This document shows positions 1 to 7,804 of a DNA stretch of 13,230 nucleotides, one piece after another. Every line of letters begins with the position of its first letter. Positions within the stretch are counted from its first letter, which is position 1. The DNA comes from an uncultured beta proteobacterium (GTDB lineage: Bacteria; Pseudomonadota; Gammaproteobacteria; Burkholderiales; Burkholderiaceae_C): NCBI GenBank assembly GCA_903958915.1, contig CAJBVC010000806.1:1-13230 (forward strand), in the 5' to 3' direction. Below the pieces are notes generated by a model. That model did no database searches and had not been told where the DNA came from. It was given only the letters and a program-made list of their open reading frames with translations. The position numbers and the translations under genes were made by a program.

Positions 1-962
1 GCCGTGCAGTCTTCGCCGCAGGTCATAAGCAGGTACAGGGGCTTGTCAAGCACACAGATGTCGATGGGCGAGCGCATGCGCTCCACCTCGCCGTCAAACG
101 CCACCACCACCTCCTTGCGGCCACGGGCAAGCCGAGGCCTGACCGTCATACGTTGGAACTCGAAGCTTTCCACCCCGGCGGCCTCGCCCAGCCGGCCCAT
201 GACCCCGTGCAGCAGCAGCCGGAGCATGGCCAGCGTGCCAATGGGCCGCAACATGATGGCCGCCATGCTCCCGTGGCCAGGGGTGCCATCAAGCGTGTCG
301 GCGGGCTCGGCACCCAGTTGCGCGAGCTGCAAGCGGTTGTTGCCCACAAAGAGCGTCAAGGTTTGGACATCGCGAGCTGTGCCACCCATTTCAATATGCA
401 GGCGCAGCCGGCGCTGGGCGCGCAACAAGGTGGCAATGGCCGCCACCAACGCCACCCAGCGGCTGCGACCAAAGCGGGCTTTGTAGGCCTCGCGGTCTTG
501 CAGCAGTTCGGGGTACACCCCGAGGCTGGCATTGACCAGAAACAGCCGCTGGTTGATGGCCGCCACCTGAACGGGGCTGGGCTGCGCCTCCAGCAGCCGC
601 CGCGCAGCGGTGGCCGGATCGGAAGGGATGCCGTGCGTGCGCGCGAAGTAGTTGAACGTGCCGTACGGAATGACTCCCATCGCACAACCCGCTGCGTGGG
701 CGGCCTGGGCCACGGTGTTGAGGGTGCCGTCGCCGCCCACCGCCACCACTGCGGAGCCGCGTGCCACGGCAGCCGCTGCAGCCTCCGTGGCCACCTGCCG
801 CAGGTCTGCGGGGCCGCAGACCCGCAGTTCGCCCTGGCGCCCATGGGCCGCAAGGACCGATTCAATCACCCCGCATTTGGCATCAATGTCTTGTGCGCCT
901 GAAGACGAATTGATGACAAACAGCAATGAAGCCGCGGGGTCAAAACGCAGGCCACAAACCAT
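1..962 (-). CDS. Diacylglycerol kinase family lipid kinase (YegS/BmrU-like), 3' end cut by window edge
   Basis: This protein probably phosphorylates a lipid such as diacylglycerol at the inner face of the membrane, using ATP. 320 codons are visible and the frame is still open at base 1, so the C-terminus lies outside. The catalytic-domain signature VAVGGDGTLNTVA is at residues 73-85 and the second nucleotide-site motif GTFNYFAR at 101-108. The C-terminal beta-sandwich domain contains VAFDGEVERM at about 287-296, where the family has a conserved DGE. Family members are usually about 290-330 residues, so little is probably missing. The start is the ATG at 962-960, which overlaps the stop of the DUF3616 gene by one base (TAATG), suggesting coupled translation. 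The family is clear from the motifs. The lipid substrate is not, since relatives act on diacylglycerol, phosphatidylglycerol, sphingosine or ceramide. Confidence 0.88.
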   Translation of the reverse strand, partial: MVCGLRFDPAASLLFVINSSSGAQDIDAKCGVIESVLAAHGRQGELRVCGPADLRQVATEAAAAAVARGSAVVAVGGDGTLNTVAQAAHAAGCAMGVIPYGTFNYFARTHGIPSDPATAARRLLEAQPSPVQVAAINQRLFLVNASLGVYPELLQDREAYKARFGRSRWVALVAAIATLLRAQRRLRLHIEMGGTARDVQTLTLFVGNNRLQLAQLGAEPADTLDGTPGHGSMAAIMLRPIGTLAMLRLLLHGVMGRLGEAAGVESFEFQRMTVRPRLARGRKEVVVAFDGEVERMRSPIDICVLDKPLYLLMTCGEDCT

Positions 963-2050
963 TAGTCGTGCCGTAACAGGTCACCAAAAACGGTATGCTC
1001 GCCATCCCTGCGGTCTGGCCCAGGCGCGTCGTACAGCACGAGCCAACGGGGTTTGCCGCCAGCGATGGCAGGTGGCAGGTCGCAGATCGCTTCCGCGCGG
1101 TTCACGCCGCGTCCGTGGGGCAATGTAACGGATTCGGACAGCGCCGCTTCGAAGCGCGCGGCTTCCTGGTTGGCTCTCAATACAGCTCTGGCTTGCGGCC
1201 ACCGGAAGACTCGGATGTCGCCATTGAGCACCATGGTGGGGCCCGCCAGAATGTACAGGTCATCGCCGGAAAAGTGCAGGTCTCGGATGCCCAGGCCATC
1301 GAGTTGCAGAAAGTGTTTGCGCAACAGCGTGCCGGTGGCGTCCAGAGGCACCAGACGCAGGTGTCCGCCGTGGGCCTCAACCTTGATTTCGATTAACGCC
1401 GACCATCCGCGCAGCACCGGGCCACGCAGGCCGAGCAGCAGGCGGTGCCCGTCTACCGCCATTCCTTCAATGTCAAAGCCGTTGTCCTTGCCCGGTATCG
1501 CCATGTAGGGGCCAAAGTGGGGGTCGTCGGCGAGCGCGCGGGTCAGCAGGTTGGTCTGTGCATCACCCTTCAGTCGCAATGCCCGTCTGCCATCCCGGGC
1601 CAGCCTGACCAGGCAGGGCTGGCCATCGGCACCGGGCTCAATCGGCAGGCAAGCCAGCAGGCGGCGATTGCCGTCCAGCGCCAGTTTGGCTAGCCGCTTG
1701 GCATTGTCCGCGTGGCTGCGCTCGGGCTTGGCGTTTTTGCGTTTGAGGCCGTGCGACCCGATGACCCACATGAAACCATCGGCAACGGCCATGCCTTCCA
1801 GGTCGGCCTCTTCCTCCCGCGTGCCGGGTAAGTCGAGCAGGTCAGCCAGCGGGAAATCGCGCACATCCCCATAACGCAGGGTTTCGCCACCCACCGTATC
1901 AAGACGGCGCAGTCGGTCCAGACCGCAAGCTTCATCGCCAGCCACCCACAGCCAGTCGCCTGTGAAGGCGGCACCCGACAAGTTGGTTTGAACAAGACAA
2001 CCGGGTGAAAACTCAAGGCGAACGGCATTGGTGTGTCGGGTGTTGGGCAT
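962..2050 (-). CDS. DUF3616 domain-containing protein
   Basis: A 362-residue protein of the DUF3616 family, whose molecular function is unknown to me. Visible family hallmarks are two copies of an acidic EGMA motif: ADLEGMAVADG at about 82-92 and DIEGMAVDGHRLLLGLRGP at 193-211. Repeated short strands ending in Gly/Asp suggest a beta-propeller-like fold (inference). There is no signal peptide or membrane segment, so it is probably cytoplasmic. I chose the ATG at 2050-2048. The frame extends to a TTG at 2101, which would add 17 residues, but neither start has a convincing ribosome binding site. Its stop overlaps the start of the downstream lipid kinase gene, so the two are probably one transcription unit. 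The upstream side is a gene-free gap to the DMT permease, from which an independent promoter would have to act. I found no clear one. Confidence 0.82.
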   Translation of the reverse strand: MPNTRHTNAVRLEFSPGCLVQTNLSGAAFTGDWLWVAGDEACGLDRLRRLDTVGGETLRYGDVRDFPLADLLDLPGTREEEADLEGMAVADGFMWVIGSHGLKRKNAKPERSHADNAKRLAKLALDGNRRLLACLPIEPGADGQPCLVRLARDGRRALRLKGDAQTNLLTRALADDPHFGPYMAIPGKDNGFDIEGMAVDGHRLLLGLRGPVLRGWSALIEIKVEAHGGHLRLVPLDATGTLLRKHFLQLDGLGIRDLHFSGDDLYILAGPTMVLNGDIRVFRWPQARAVLRANQEAARFEAALSESVTLPHGRGVNRAEAICDLPPAIAGGKPRWLVLYDAPGPDRRDGEHTVFGDLLRHD

Positions 2051-2379
2051 GGTGTGGTTTTTCGGTAGGGTGCGCAAAGTCACTTGCACGGAAGCTGGCA
2101 ACGCACGGGGCTGGACAAAGCTTGCAGTGTGCGGGAAAAACAGGGGCGCTAAGTCAGCTTTTCTCGATGCTTAGGATCTGTAAAAGCTTCTTTTTCGGAA
2201 CTGTCAAGCCGCTTACAGCGCGAGGTGAACCAATGCCCTGTTCTTTGCGACGCGGGATGCGCTTCAGTTTGCGCTGGCCCGCCTTTCCAACTCTGCCGCC
2301 AGCCAGGTGCGCTCACTTGCATCCGCTTGCAGTCGCACCCCTTGACATTGAGCCCGGTGTACCTGGGGGCCCCGAAGGT
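2051..2379. other. Gene-free intergenic stretch (329 bases)
   Basis: No open frame here looks like a protein on either strand. The frames that cross it are short and rich in Arg/Cys/Pro, typical of reading high-GC DNA out of frame. A weak inverted repeat (CTGTAA at 2178-2183, TTACAG at 2213-2218, 29 bases apart) and a GGGGGCCCC run near 2365-2373 were seen. Neither has a T-tract, so no intrinsic terminator for the DMT gene can be called. It may contain the promoter for the DUF3616-lipid kinase pair, but no convincing -35/-10 pair is visible. Confidence 0.6.
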
Positions 2380-3267
2380 TCAATGCTCTTCGGCGGGCGG
2401 GTTGGGAATGGCGCGTGCGCGTAGTATGGTTGCGAGAATGCCGCTGGTCACAATGACCGCAATGCCGGCCCACCCGATCGGTGCAATGTGGTCGCCAAAC
2501 AGCAGCAGGCTGTATATCACCGAGAACACAATACCGGCGTACTGCATGCTCGCGACCACCAGGGTGGCGCCCTTGCGGTAAGCGCGTGTCATGCACCACT
2601 GCGCCACCGACGCCAGAATGCCGATCGGGATGACCCAGGCCGCTGCCGTCCAGCTCACTTCCGACCAGGGCGTAAAGCCGGTAAAGAGTGTGCCAACGAT
2701 ACCCACGACCATGGTGCCAATGGAAAAGTAGAACACCGTGCGCTCTTCGGGTTCACCGGCCTTGCCCAGCGCGGTGACTTGCAGGTAAGCCAGCGCCGCC
2801 CCGATGCCGGACAGCAGACCAATCACCCCCGCAAACAGCTGGTTGTGGTCGATGGTGGGGCGCAACGTCATGACCACACCGGCAAACCCGAGCAAAACGG
2901 TGCCAAACAGCGGTCCCTGGCGGTCCGATTGCCCGTACAGGAGCGCGCCGCCCACAATGAAGGCCGCCACCCAGACGCCACTCATGTAATTCAGTGTCAT
3001 GGCGGTGGCCAGGGGCAGGTGGGCAATGGCATAGAACCAGGCCGTGAGCGAGAACACGCCAACTGTGCTGCGCCACAGGTGCATCATGGGCACCGGTGTG
3101 CGCAGGCTCGACCCACGCGCACGCACCACCATGGCCATGAACACCACGCTCACCAGGCCCCGGTAGAACACCAGCTCCAGTGTGCCAAAGCTGTCCGAGG
3201 CGTACTTGATGCCAACCGCCATGGTGGCAAACAGGAACGACGCCACCACCATCCAGAGCGCTTGCAT
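2380..3267 (-). CDS. EamA/DMT-superfamily permease (RhaT/RarD type)
   Basis: A 295-residue inner-membrane transporter of the drug/metabolite superfamily, the usual length for this family. Two EamA repeats of about five helices each can be seen, covering roughly residues 3-135 and 146-282. Each ends with a hydrophobic helix and a short basic stretch, for example VVMTLRP at 131-137 and ILATILRARA at 277-286. AMTLNYMSGVWVAAF (89-103) and the matching late segment VVASMQYAGIVFSVIYSLLLFGD (starting near 237) are typical of the conserved helices. These proteins mostly export small metabolites or amino acids, but the substrate cannot be read here. The start is the ATG at 3267-3265, with AAGGA about nine bases upstream. 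It lies 58 bp after the stop of the Rieske oxygenase gene on the same strand, so the two may be co-transcribed, and a link to the oxygenase's substrate or product is possible but unproven. Confidence 0.92.
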   Translation of the reverse strand: MQALWMVVASFLFATMAVGIKYASDSFGTLELVFYRGLVSVVFMAMVVRARGSSLRTPVPMMHLWRSTVGVFSLTAWFYAIAHLPLATAMTLNYMSGVWVAAFIVGGALLYGQSDRQGPLFGTVLLGFAGVVMTLRPTIDHNQLFAGVIGLLSGIGAALAYLQVTALGKAGEPEERTVFYFSIGTMVVGIVGTLFTGFTPWSEVSWTAAAWVIPIGILASVAQWCMTRAYRKGATLVVASMQYAGIVFSVIYSLLLFGDHIAPIGWAGIAVIVTSGILATILRARAIPNPPAEEH

Positions 3268-3325
3268 CAGGAGTAATCCTTAGCAAAACAGGCTGCAGCG
3301 CCTGTGGGTAGTGCGCAGACAGCTA

Positions 3326-4537
3326 TCAAAACGAGAGCGCTTGACCGCCCATCTGGCGGCGGTACCAGCTGTGAAAGTGCTGCATGCCGTCTTCCATCGG
3401 GCTCTGGTAGGGTCCCACTTCATTGTCGCCACGCGCCAGCAAAGCTGCGCGACCGGCATCCATGCGTTCACCGATCTCGTCGTCTTCGATGCAGGTTTCC
3501 ATGTAGGCGGCCTGCTGGGCTTCGACGAACTCCCGCTCGAAGGCCACGATCTCTTCGGGGTAGTAGAACTCCACCATGTTGAGCGTCTTGCGTGGCCCCA
3601 GGGGGTGCAAGGTGGAAACCGTGAGCACGTGTGGATACCACTCCACCATGATGTGCGGGTAGTAGGTCAGCCAGATCGCGCCCTGGGTGGGCGCAACGCC
3701 ATTGCGGTACGCCAGCAGGGCCTTGTGCCAACGCTCGTAGACGGCGGAACCGCCACGGGGGTCGGCCTGCCCCAGTCGATGGGCGACGCCTACGGTCTGT
3801 ACCGAATAGTGTTCCTTGAACTCCCACTGCAGGTCATCACAGGTGACAAACTGCCCCAGTCCTGGGTGAAACGGGCCCACGTGGTAGTCCTCCAGATAGA
3901 CCTCAATAAACGTTTTCCAGTTGTAATTGCACTCGTGCAGTTCAACGCGGTCCAGCACAAAGCCGTCAAAGTCAAGTGCCGCACGCGGCCCCATGCCAGC
4001 CAGGTCTCGAGCGATGTCGCGGCCATTGTCTTCAAACAACAGCCCGTTCCACTCCTTCAGCGGATAGTTGTTCAGGTTCAGGCAGGGGTCGTGCGGGAAA
4101 TGCGGTGCGCCAATCAGCGTGCCAGCCTTGGGCGCAGCCGGTGCGGTGGTTGCACCACTGTAGGTCCAGCGGTGCAGCGGGCACACGATGTTGCCGCCTG
4201 TGCTGCCGCCCGTCAATGTCCCGCGCCCCTTCAGCATGACGGCCTGGCGGTGGCGGCACACGTTGGAGACCAACTCCACGCCCTGGCCGGTGCGCACCAG
4301 GGCACGCCCCTCGTGCTCCTGGGGAAGCGCGTGGAAATCGCCGACGTTTGGAACGCTCAGCGCATGTCCGACATAGCGTGGCCCACTCTGAAAAATGTGC
4401 TGGAGTTCCTGCTGGTACAGCACTTCGTCGAAGTAGCTGGAAACAGGCAACTGGGTCAGCCAGGGATGGCCAATGTCAGCCAACGGGGACTGTGGGTTGG
4501 GCCGCGACGGGGAAGTGTTTTTGCACAATGGTTGCAC
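3326..4537 (-). CDS. Rieske [2Fe-2S] aromatic ring-hydroxylating oxygenase, alpha subunit
   Basis: The 403-residue catalytic subunit of a Rieske non-heme iron oxygenase. The N-terminal Rieske domain has the cluster ligands C94-x-H96 and C119-x2-H122 (CRH, then CPLH). The spacing of 22 residues is longer than the usual 15-17 because of a Gly/Thr-rich stretch at about 106-114. The catalytic domain starts near NWKTFIE (206-212). LEDYHVGPFHP (215-225) provides iron ligands H219 and H224, and EDDEI (351-355) holds the likely carboxylate ligand. The ending HFHSWYRRQM (387-396) is typical of the choline/carnitine/glycine-betaine and short-alpha type. The start is a GTG at 4537-4535, supported by AAGGA seven bases upstream, and no upstream ATG is as well placed. 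No reductase, ferredoxin or beta-subunit gene is in the window, so the electron donor must be encoded elsewhere. The substrate is unknown. A terminator-like hairpin sits in its leader. Confidence 0.93.
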   Translation of the reverse strand: MQPLCKNTSPSRPNPQSPLADIGHPWLTQLPVSSYFDEVLYQQELQHIFQSGPRYVGHALSVPNVGDFHALPQEHEGRALVRTGQGVELVSNVCRHRQAVMLKGRGTLTGGSTGGNIVCPLHRWTYSGATTAPAAPKAGTLIGAPHFPHDPCLNLNNYPLKEWNGLLFEDNGRDIARDLAGMGPRAALDFDGFVLDRVELHECNYNWKTFIEVYLEDYHVGPFHPGLGQFVTCDDLQWEFKEHYSVQTVGVAHRLGQADPRGGSAVYERWHKALLAYRNGVAPTQGAIWLTYYPHIMVEWYPHVLTVSTLHPLGPRKTLNMVEFYYPEEIVAFEREFVEAQQAAYMETCIEDDEIGERMDAGRAALLARGDNEVGPYQSPMEDGMQHFHSWYRRQMGGQALSF

Positions 4538-4544
4538 AACTCGG

Positions 4545-4549
4545 TCCTT
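4545..4549 (-). promoter_or_regulatory. Ribosome binding site deciding the GTG start of the Rieske gene
   Basis: AAGGA on the minus strand, seven bases before the GTG at 4537. It fixes this unusual start codon and lies only about ten bases downstream of the T-tract of the leader terminator. Confidence 0.6.
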
Positions 4550-4558
4550 CTAGGATGC

Positions 4559-4579
4559 AAAAAACCCCTGGATCAGGGG
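4559..4579 (-). terminator. Intrinsic terminator in the leader of the Rieske gene
   Basis: On the minus strand, CCCCTG (4579-4574) and CAGGGG (4570-4565) form a perfect 6-bp stem with a three-base ATC loop. Six Ts follow (4564-4559). This is a compact factor-independent terminator pointing towards the Rieske gene and ending about 22 bases before its GTG. Because it precedes rather than follows a gene on that strand, it would either attenuate Rieske transcription or end a short leader RNA. On the plus strand there is no T-tract after the stem, so it should not stop transcription in that direction. Confidence 0.7.
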
Positions 4580-4586
4580 CTTGAAG

Positions 4587-4608
4587 GGCAGCTACCTCGA
4601 GAGCTGCC
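4587..4608 (-). other. Perfect 7-bp hairpin upstream of the leader terminator
   Basis: GGCAGCT (4608-4602) and AGCTGCC (4593-4587) pair perfectly around the eight-base loop CTCGAGGT on the minus strand. It lies seven bases upstream of the terminator stem, so a minus-strand transcript would fold into two adjacent hairpins followed by U6. I do not recognise it as a named riboswitch. It could be the sensor half of an attenuator, the 5' stem of a small RNA, or a protein-binding palindrome. Confidence 0.55.
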
Positions 4609-4617
4609 AGGACCTGC

Positions 4618-4623
4618 ATTGTA
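4618..4623 (-). promoter_or_regulatory. Possible -10 element (TACAAT) for the Rieske leader RNA
   Basis: TACAAT on the minus strand matches five of six bases of the sigma-70 -10 consensus. A transcript starting about seven bases downstream would begin just before the first hairpin and reach the terminator after roughly 50 bases. No good -35 hexamer is found at the expected distance (the bases there read GCAGCG), so the call is weak. Confidence 0.3.
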
Positions 4624-4702
4624 GTCGCTTCAGAAAATGGCGCTGCATGCGCACCTTTGGGCCGGCAAGCCCTTGGGGTATGGTGTGTCAGGTTGGTGGG
4701 CC

Positions 4703-4708
4703 TAAAAT
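4703..4708 (+). promoter_or_regulatory. Possible -10 element (TAAAAT) for ispA
   Basis: TAAAAT is followed by ATG at 4707, the alternative ispA start, which it overlaps. If transcription starts near 4715, only the ATG at 4734 would be on the mRNA, which favours that start. No clear -35 was found. Confidence 0.3.
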
Positions 4709-4733
4709 GGCGTTCGTCTTTCATTGCACCCCT

Positions 4734-5690
4734 ATGTCCAAGGCCAACGCCGCACTATCTGTCACGCCTTTTTGCCTCGAAGCCTGGAGCAAGCTGCGCC
4801 TGCAAGCGGTGGAGCAAGCGCTGAGTGACTGGGTGACCGATGAAACACCGTGCGGGCTGGACCACGGTGCACCTGCCGATTTGGTAGCGGCGATGCGTTA
4901 TGCGGTGCTGGACGGCGGCAAACGCCTGCGCCCCCTGCTGGTTTTCGCTGCCTTTGAGGCGATGAATTTACCCACGGCGTCCGTAGGGCACGCTGCCGCG
5001 GTACGCGCAGCCTGCGCAGTCGAACTGATTCATGCCTATTCGCTGGTGCATGACGACTTGCCGTGCATGGACAACGATGTGCTGCGCCGGGGCAAGCCCA
5101 CGGTGCATGTGCAGTTTGGCGAGGCCAGTGCCTTGCTGGCTGGTGATGCGCTGCAGGCGCTGGCGTTTGAACTTTTGACGCCCATGGACGGTTCGGTACC
5201 GCCGGAGATGCAGGCGCGGCTGTGTGCCCTGTTGTCACGGGCGGCCGGTAGCGCCGGGATGGCGGGTGGGCAGGCGATTGACCTCGCCAGTGTGGGCCAG
5301 CCGTTGACGGAGCGGCAGTTGCGCACCATGCACCAGTTAAAGACCGGCGCTTTACTGCAATGCAGTGTCCTGATGGGCGCCCATTGCGCCGATGCACCGT
5401 TGCGGGCAGTGCAGGCATTGCGGGACTATGGGGCTGCCATAGGACTGGCTTTTCAGGTGGTGGATGACATCCTTGATGTGACAGCTGATTCGGCCACCCT
5501 GGGGAAAACCGCGGGCAAGGACGCCTGCAACGATAAGCCCACCTATGTGTCCCTGCTGGGGCTCGACGCCAGCCGTCACCATGCCCAGGAGTTGCTCGCG
5601 CAGGCAACAGCAGCCCTCAACGATGGCGGTTTGGCCGAAGCGCAAGCGCTGCACGCGCTTGCCGATATGGTTGTCAATCGGGTCAACTGA
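4734..5690 (+). CDS. ispA: Farnesyl diphosphate synthase (polyprenyl synthetase family)
   Basis: A cytoplasmic prenyltransferase that condenses dimethylallyl or geranyl diphosphate with isopentenyl diphosphate to give farnesyl diphosphate, the precursor of undecaprenyl and quinone side chains. It has 318 residues from the ATG at 4734, slightly longer than the usual ~300. Visible motifs are GGKRLRP (61-67, diphosphate binding), the first aspartate-rich motif DDLPCMD at 107-113 in the form with the two-residue insertion typical of bacterial enzymes, and the second aspartate-rich motif DDILD at 244-248. GQAIDL (179-184) and KTGALL (203-208) are also family-typical. An ATG at 4707 in the same frame would add nine residues, and the frame stays open to 4581, but those residues do not resemble the family. 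No clear ribosome binding site precedes 4734. dxs follows after 53 bp on the same strand, the common proteobacterial pairing. The small gene xseB, often found just upstream in such clusters, is not present. Confidence 0.95.
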   Translation: MSKANAALSVTPFCLEAWSKLRLQAVEQALSDWVTDETPCGLDHGAPADLVAAMRYAVLDGGKRLRPLLVFAAFEAMNLPTASVGHAAAVRAACAVELIHAYSLVHDDLPCMDNDVLRRGKPTVHVQFGEASALLAGDALQALAFELLTPMDGSVPPEMQARLCALLSRAAGSAGMAGGQAIDLASVGQPLTERQLRTMHQLKTGALLQCSVLMGAHCADAPLRAVQALRDYGAAIGLAFQVVDDILDVTADSATLGKTAGKDACNDKPTYVSLLGLDASRHHAQELLAQATAALNDGGLAEAQALHALADMVVNRVN

Positions 5691-5743
5691 TTGGCCGCCA
5701 GCCCTTTATTTAATTGCGTAAGCAGCTCCTGAAACAATAGCGT

Positions 5744-7630
5744 ATGCCGAAAAATATGTACCCTTTGCTGCACACCATTCACTCGCCTGGCGACTTGCGC
5801 CGGGTGCCGCGTGAGCAGTTGCACGACCTGGCCGACGAATTGCGTGCCTACCTGCTTGACAGCGTCGCCAAGACCGGTGGGCACCTGAGCTCCAATCTGG
5901 GTACGGTTGAGCTGACGGTGGCTTTGCACTATGTCTACAACACTCCGGACGACCGGCTGGTGTGGGATGTGGGGCACCAGACCTATCCGCACAAGATCCT
6001 GACCGGGCGGCGTGATCGGATGGAGACACTGCGCCAGCTCGGGGGGCTCAGCGGATTCCCGCAGCGTGCGGAGAGTGAGTTCGATGCCTTTGGCACCGCC
6101 CACTCCAGTACCTCCATCTCCGCAGCGCTGGGCATGGCCATGGCGGCCAAGATTCAGGGTGTGGAGCGGCATAGCGTGGCAATCATTGGCGATGGTGCCA
6201 TGACCGCTGGCATGGCGTTCGAGGCGCTCAACAATGCCGGCGTGTCGGACTGCAATCTGTTGGTGGTTCTCAACGACAACGACATGAGCATCAGTCCGCC
6301 AGTGGGAGCGCTGAACCGCTATTTTGCGCAACTGCTCAGCGGGCGGTTTTATGCGACTGCAAAGAACATGGGAAAGACGGTGCTCAAAGGTGCACCGCCC
6401 CTGTTTGAACTGGCAAAACGCCTGGAAGAACATGCCAAAGGCATGGTGGTTCCGGCAACCTTGTTTGAAAAGTTCGGCTTTAACTATATCGGCCCCATCG
6501 ATGGGCACGACCTCGAATCGTTGATCCCTACGCTGGAAAACATCAAGCTTCTGAAGGGCCCGCAGTTTCTGCATGTGGTGACCAAAAAAGGGCAGGGCTA
6601 CAAGTTGGCCGAAGCGGACCCGGTGGCCTACCACGGACCCGGAAAATTCGACCCAAATGTTGGATTGCTCAAACCGGTCGTGGCGCCCAAGATGACCTTT
6701 ACCCAGGTGTTTGGCCAATGGCTGTGCGACATGGCCGCCCACGACGCCCGGTTGGTTGGCATCACCCCCGCCATGCGCGAGGGCTCGGGCATGGTCGAGT
6801 TTGAGCAACGGTTTCCCGAGCGCTACTTTGACGTGGGCATTGCCGAGCAGCATGCGGTTACTTTTGCTGCGGGACTGGCCGCCGAAGGCCTCAAGCCGGT
6901 GGTGGCGATCTATTCCACGTTCTTGCAGCGCGCCTACGACCAGTTGATCCACGACGTGGCGATCCAGAACCTTCCCGTGGTTTTTGCCCTGGATCGCGCC
7001 GGCCTGGTCGGGGCCGATGGAGCGACCCACGCGGGGGCGTACGACATCGCCTACCTGCGCTGCATTCCCAATATCAGCGTGGCCTGCCCCTCCGATGAGA
7101 ACGAGTGCCGGCAGTTGCTCAGCACCGCGTTTGCGCAGGACCACTCGGTGGCAGTGCGATATCCACGGGGTGCCGGTGCCGGCGTAGCCGTGCAAAGCAG
7201 CCTGGAGGCGCTTCCGTTTGGCAAGGGGGAGGTGCGTCGCCAGGGAAGAGGCATCGCGATTCTGGCCTTTGGCACCCTGCTGTATCCGGCCCTGACTGCG
7301 GCGCACACGCTGGATGCCACGGTCATCAATATGCGCTGGGCCAAGCCGCTGGACACCGCGTTGTTGCTGGACGCGGCCCGCAACCATGCCGCGTTGGTGA
7401 CGGTGGAGGAGGGTTGCACCATGGGCGGCGCCGGTAGCGCCGTGGCGGAGGCGCTGCACGCGGCGGGGTTGACGGTACCCTTGCTGCAACTGGGTTTGGA
7501 TGACAAGTTCATTGAACATGGCGATCCGGGCCACCTGCTCAAACTACAGGGACTGGATGCGCCGGGCATGCTGGCGGCGATCCAGCGGCGCTTTGGCGCG
7601 CTGGTGCAGCCTACTGCGCTGGCGGCCTGA
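5744..7630 (+). CDS. dxs: 1-deoxy-D-xylulose-5-phosphate synthase
   Basis: The thiamine-diphosphate enzyme that condenses pyruvate with glyceraldehyde 3-phosphate to give 1-deoxyxylulose 5-phosphate, the first step of the MEP isoprenoid pathway and also a source for thiamine and pyridoxal. Its 628 residues match the family length (~620-640). Visible landmarks are GGHLSSNLG (45-53, substrate/cofactor His), [13 protein letters not shown] (149-161) with LNDND (176-180) forming the Mg-ThDP motif, and AEQH at 367-370 with the catalytic Glu. [15 protein letters not shown] (420-434) and a complete C-terminal transketolase domain follow. I used the ATG at 5744. An ATG at 5756 (MYPLLHTI) is an equally good start, because neither has a clear ribosome binding site. 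It probably shares a transcript with ispA, 53 bp upstream, and together they feed prenyl diphosphate synthesis. Confidence 0.97.
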   Translation: MPKNMYPLLHTIHSPGDLRRVPREQLHDLADELRAYLLDSVAKTGGHLSSNLGTVELTVALHYVYNTPDDRLVWDVGHQTYPHKILTGRRDRMETLRQLGGLSGFPQRAESEFDAFGTAHSSTSISAALGMAMAAKIQGVERHSVAIIGDGAMTAGMAFEALNNAGVSDCNLLVVLNDNDMSISPPVGALNRYFAQLLSGRFYATAKNMGKTVLKGAPPLFELAKRLEEHAKGMVVPATLFEKFGFNYIGPIDGHDLESLIPTLENIKLLKGPQFLHVVTKKGQGYKLAEADPVAYHGPGKFDPNVGLLKPVVAPKMTFTQVFGQWLCDMAAHDARLVGITPAMREGSGMVEFEQRFPERYFDVGIAEQHAVTFAAGLAAEGLKPVVAIYSTFLQRAYDQLIHDVAIQNLPVVFALDRAGLVGADGATHAGAYDIAYLRCIPNISVACPSDENECRQLLSTAFAQDHSVAVRYPRGAGAGVAVQSSLEALPFGKGEVRRQGRGIAILAFGTLLYPALTAAHTLDATVINMRWAKPLDTALLLDAARNHAALVTVEEGCTMGGAGSAVAEALHAAGLTVPLLQLGLDDKFIEHGDPGHLLKLQGLDAPGMLAAIQRRFGALVQPTALAA

Positions 7631-7641
7631 CACCTCAGGCC
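7624..7641. other. Perfect hairpin over the dxs stop codon
   Basis: GGCCTGA (7624-7630, including the TGA stop) pairs perfectly with TCAGGCC (7635-7641) around a CACC loop. It is followed by GAAAAATATT rather than a T-tract, so it is not a classical intrinsic terminator in the dxs direction. It might protect the mRNA 3' end or help a Rho-dependent stop. Confidence 0.4.
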
Positions 7642-7716
7642 GAAAAATATTCGCCAGTGTTGCGCTGGATCAGTTTCCTGAGGGAAAACCCCGAACACGA
7701 GCGACAAACGGCTTCC

Positions 7717-7722
7717 TACAAT
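7717..7722 (+). promoter_or_regulatory. Possible -10 element (TACAAT) for the TRAP receptor gene
   Basis: TACAAT matches the sigma-70 -10 consensus at five of six bases and lies 82 bases before the receptor ATG, in the 174-base gap after dxs. The -35 position is poor, so this is only a candidate. Confidence 0.35.
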
Positions 7723-7804
7723 GGTGGCGGACTCTCGGTCGGGCGGAGTGAATCACCCCTGCCTGCCTGGAGCAAGGTTCCCCATAACTACTGGAGTAAG
7801 TCGA

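Noticed and set aside
153..902. Long plus-strand frame opposite the lipid kinase
   Set aside because: It is His/Gln/Arg-rich and an antisense reading of a gene with clear kinase motifs.
2178..2218. Inverted repeat CTGTAA/TTACAG as an operator or terminator
   Set aside because: The arms are only six bases, 29 bases apart, with no T-tract and no neighbouring promoter, so chance is likely.
2361..2378. GGGGGCCCC palindrome after the DMT gene as a terminator
   Set aside because: The core leaves no room for a loop and no T-tract follows.
3268..3281. AGGAnTACTCCT near-palindrome before the DMT gene
   Set aside because: One arm is the ribosome binding site, and a short imperfect match alone is weak evidence for an operator.
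4581..4733. N-terminal extension of IspA or a hidden xseB gene
   Set aside because: The frame is open but the residues (many Cys/Arg/Ser) do not resemble either family, and the region contains the hairpins and a likely promoter.
5576..7534. 652-codon minus-strand frame opposite dxs
   Set aside because: It is very long but the mirror of dxs third-position GC bias. The product is rich in His, Arg, Gln and Gly with no domain, while the plus strand encodes an intact Dxs.
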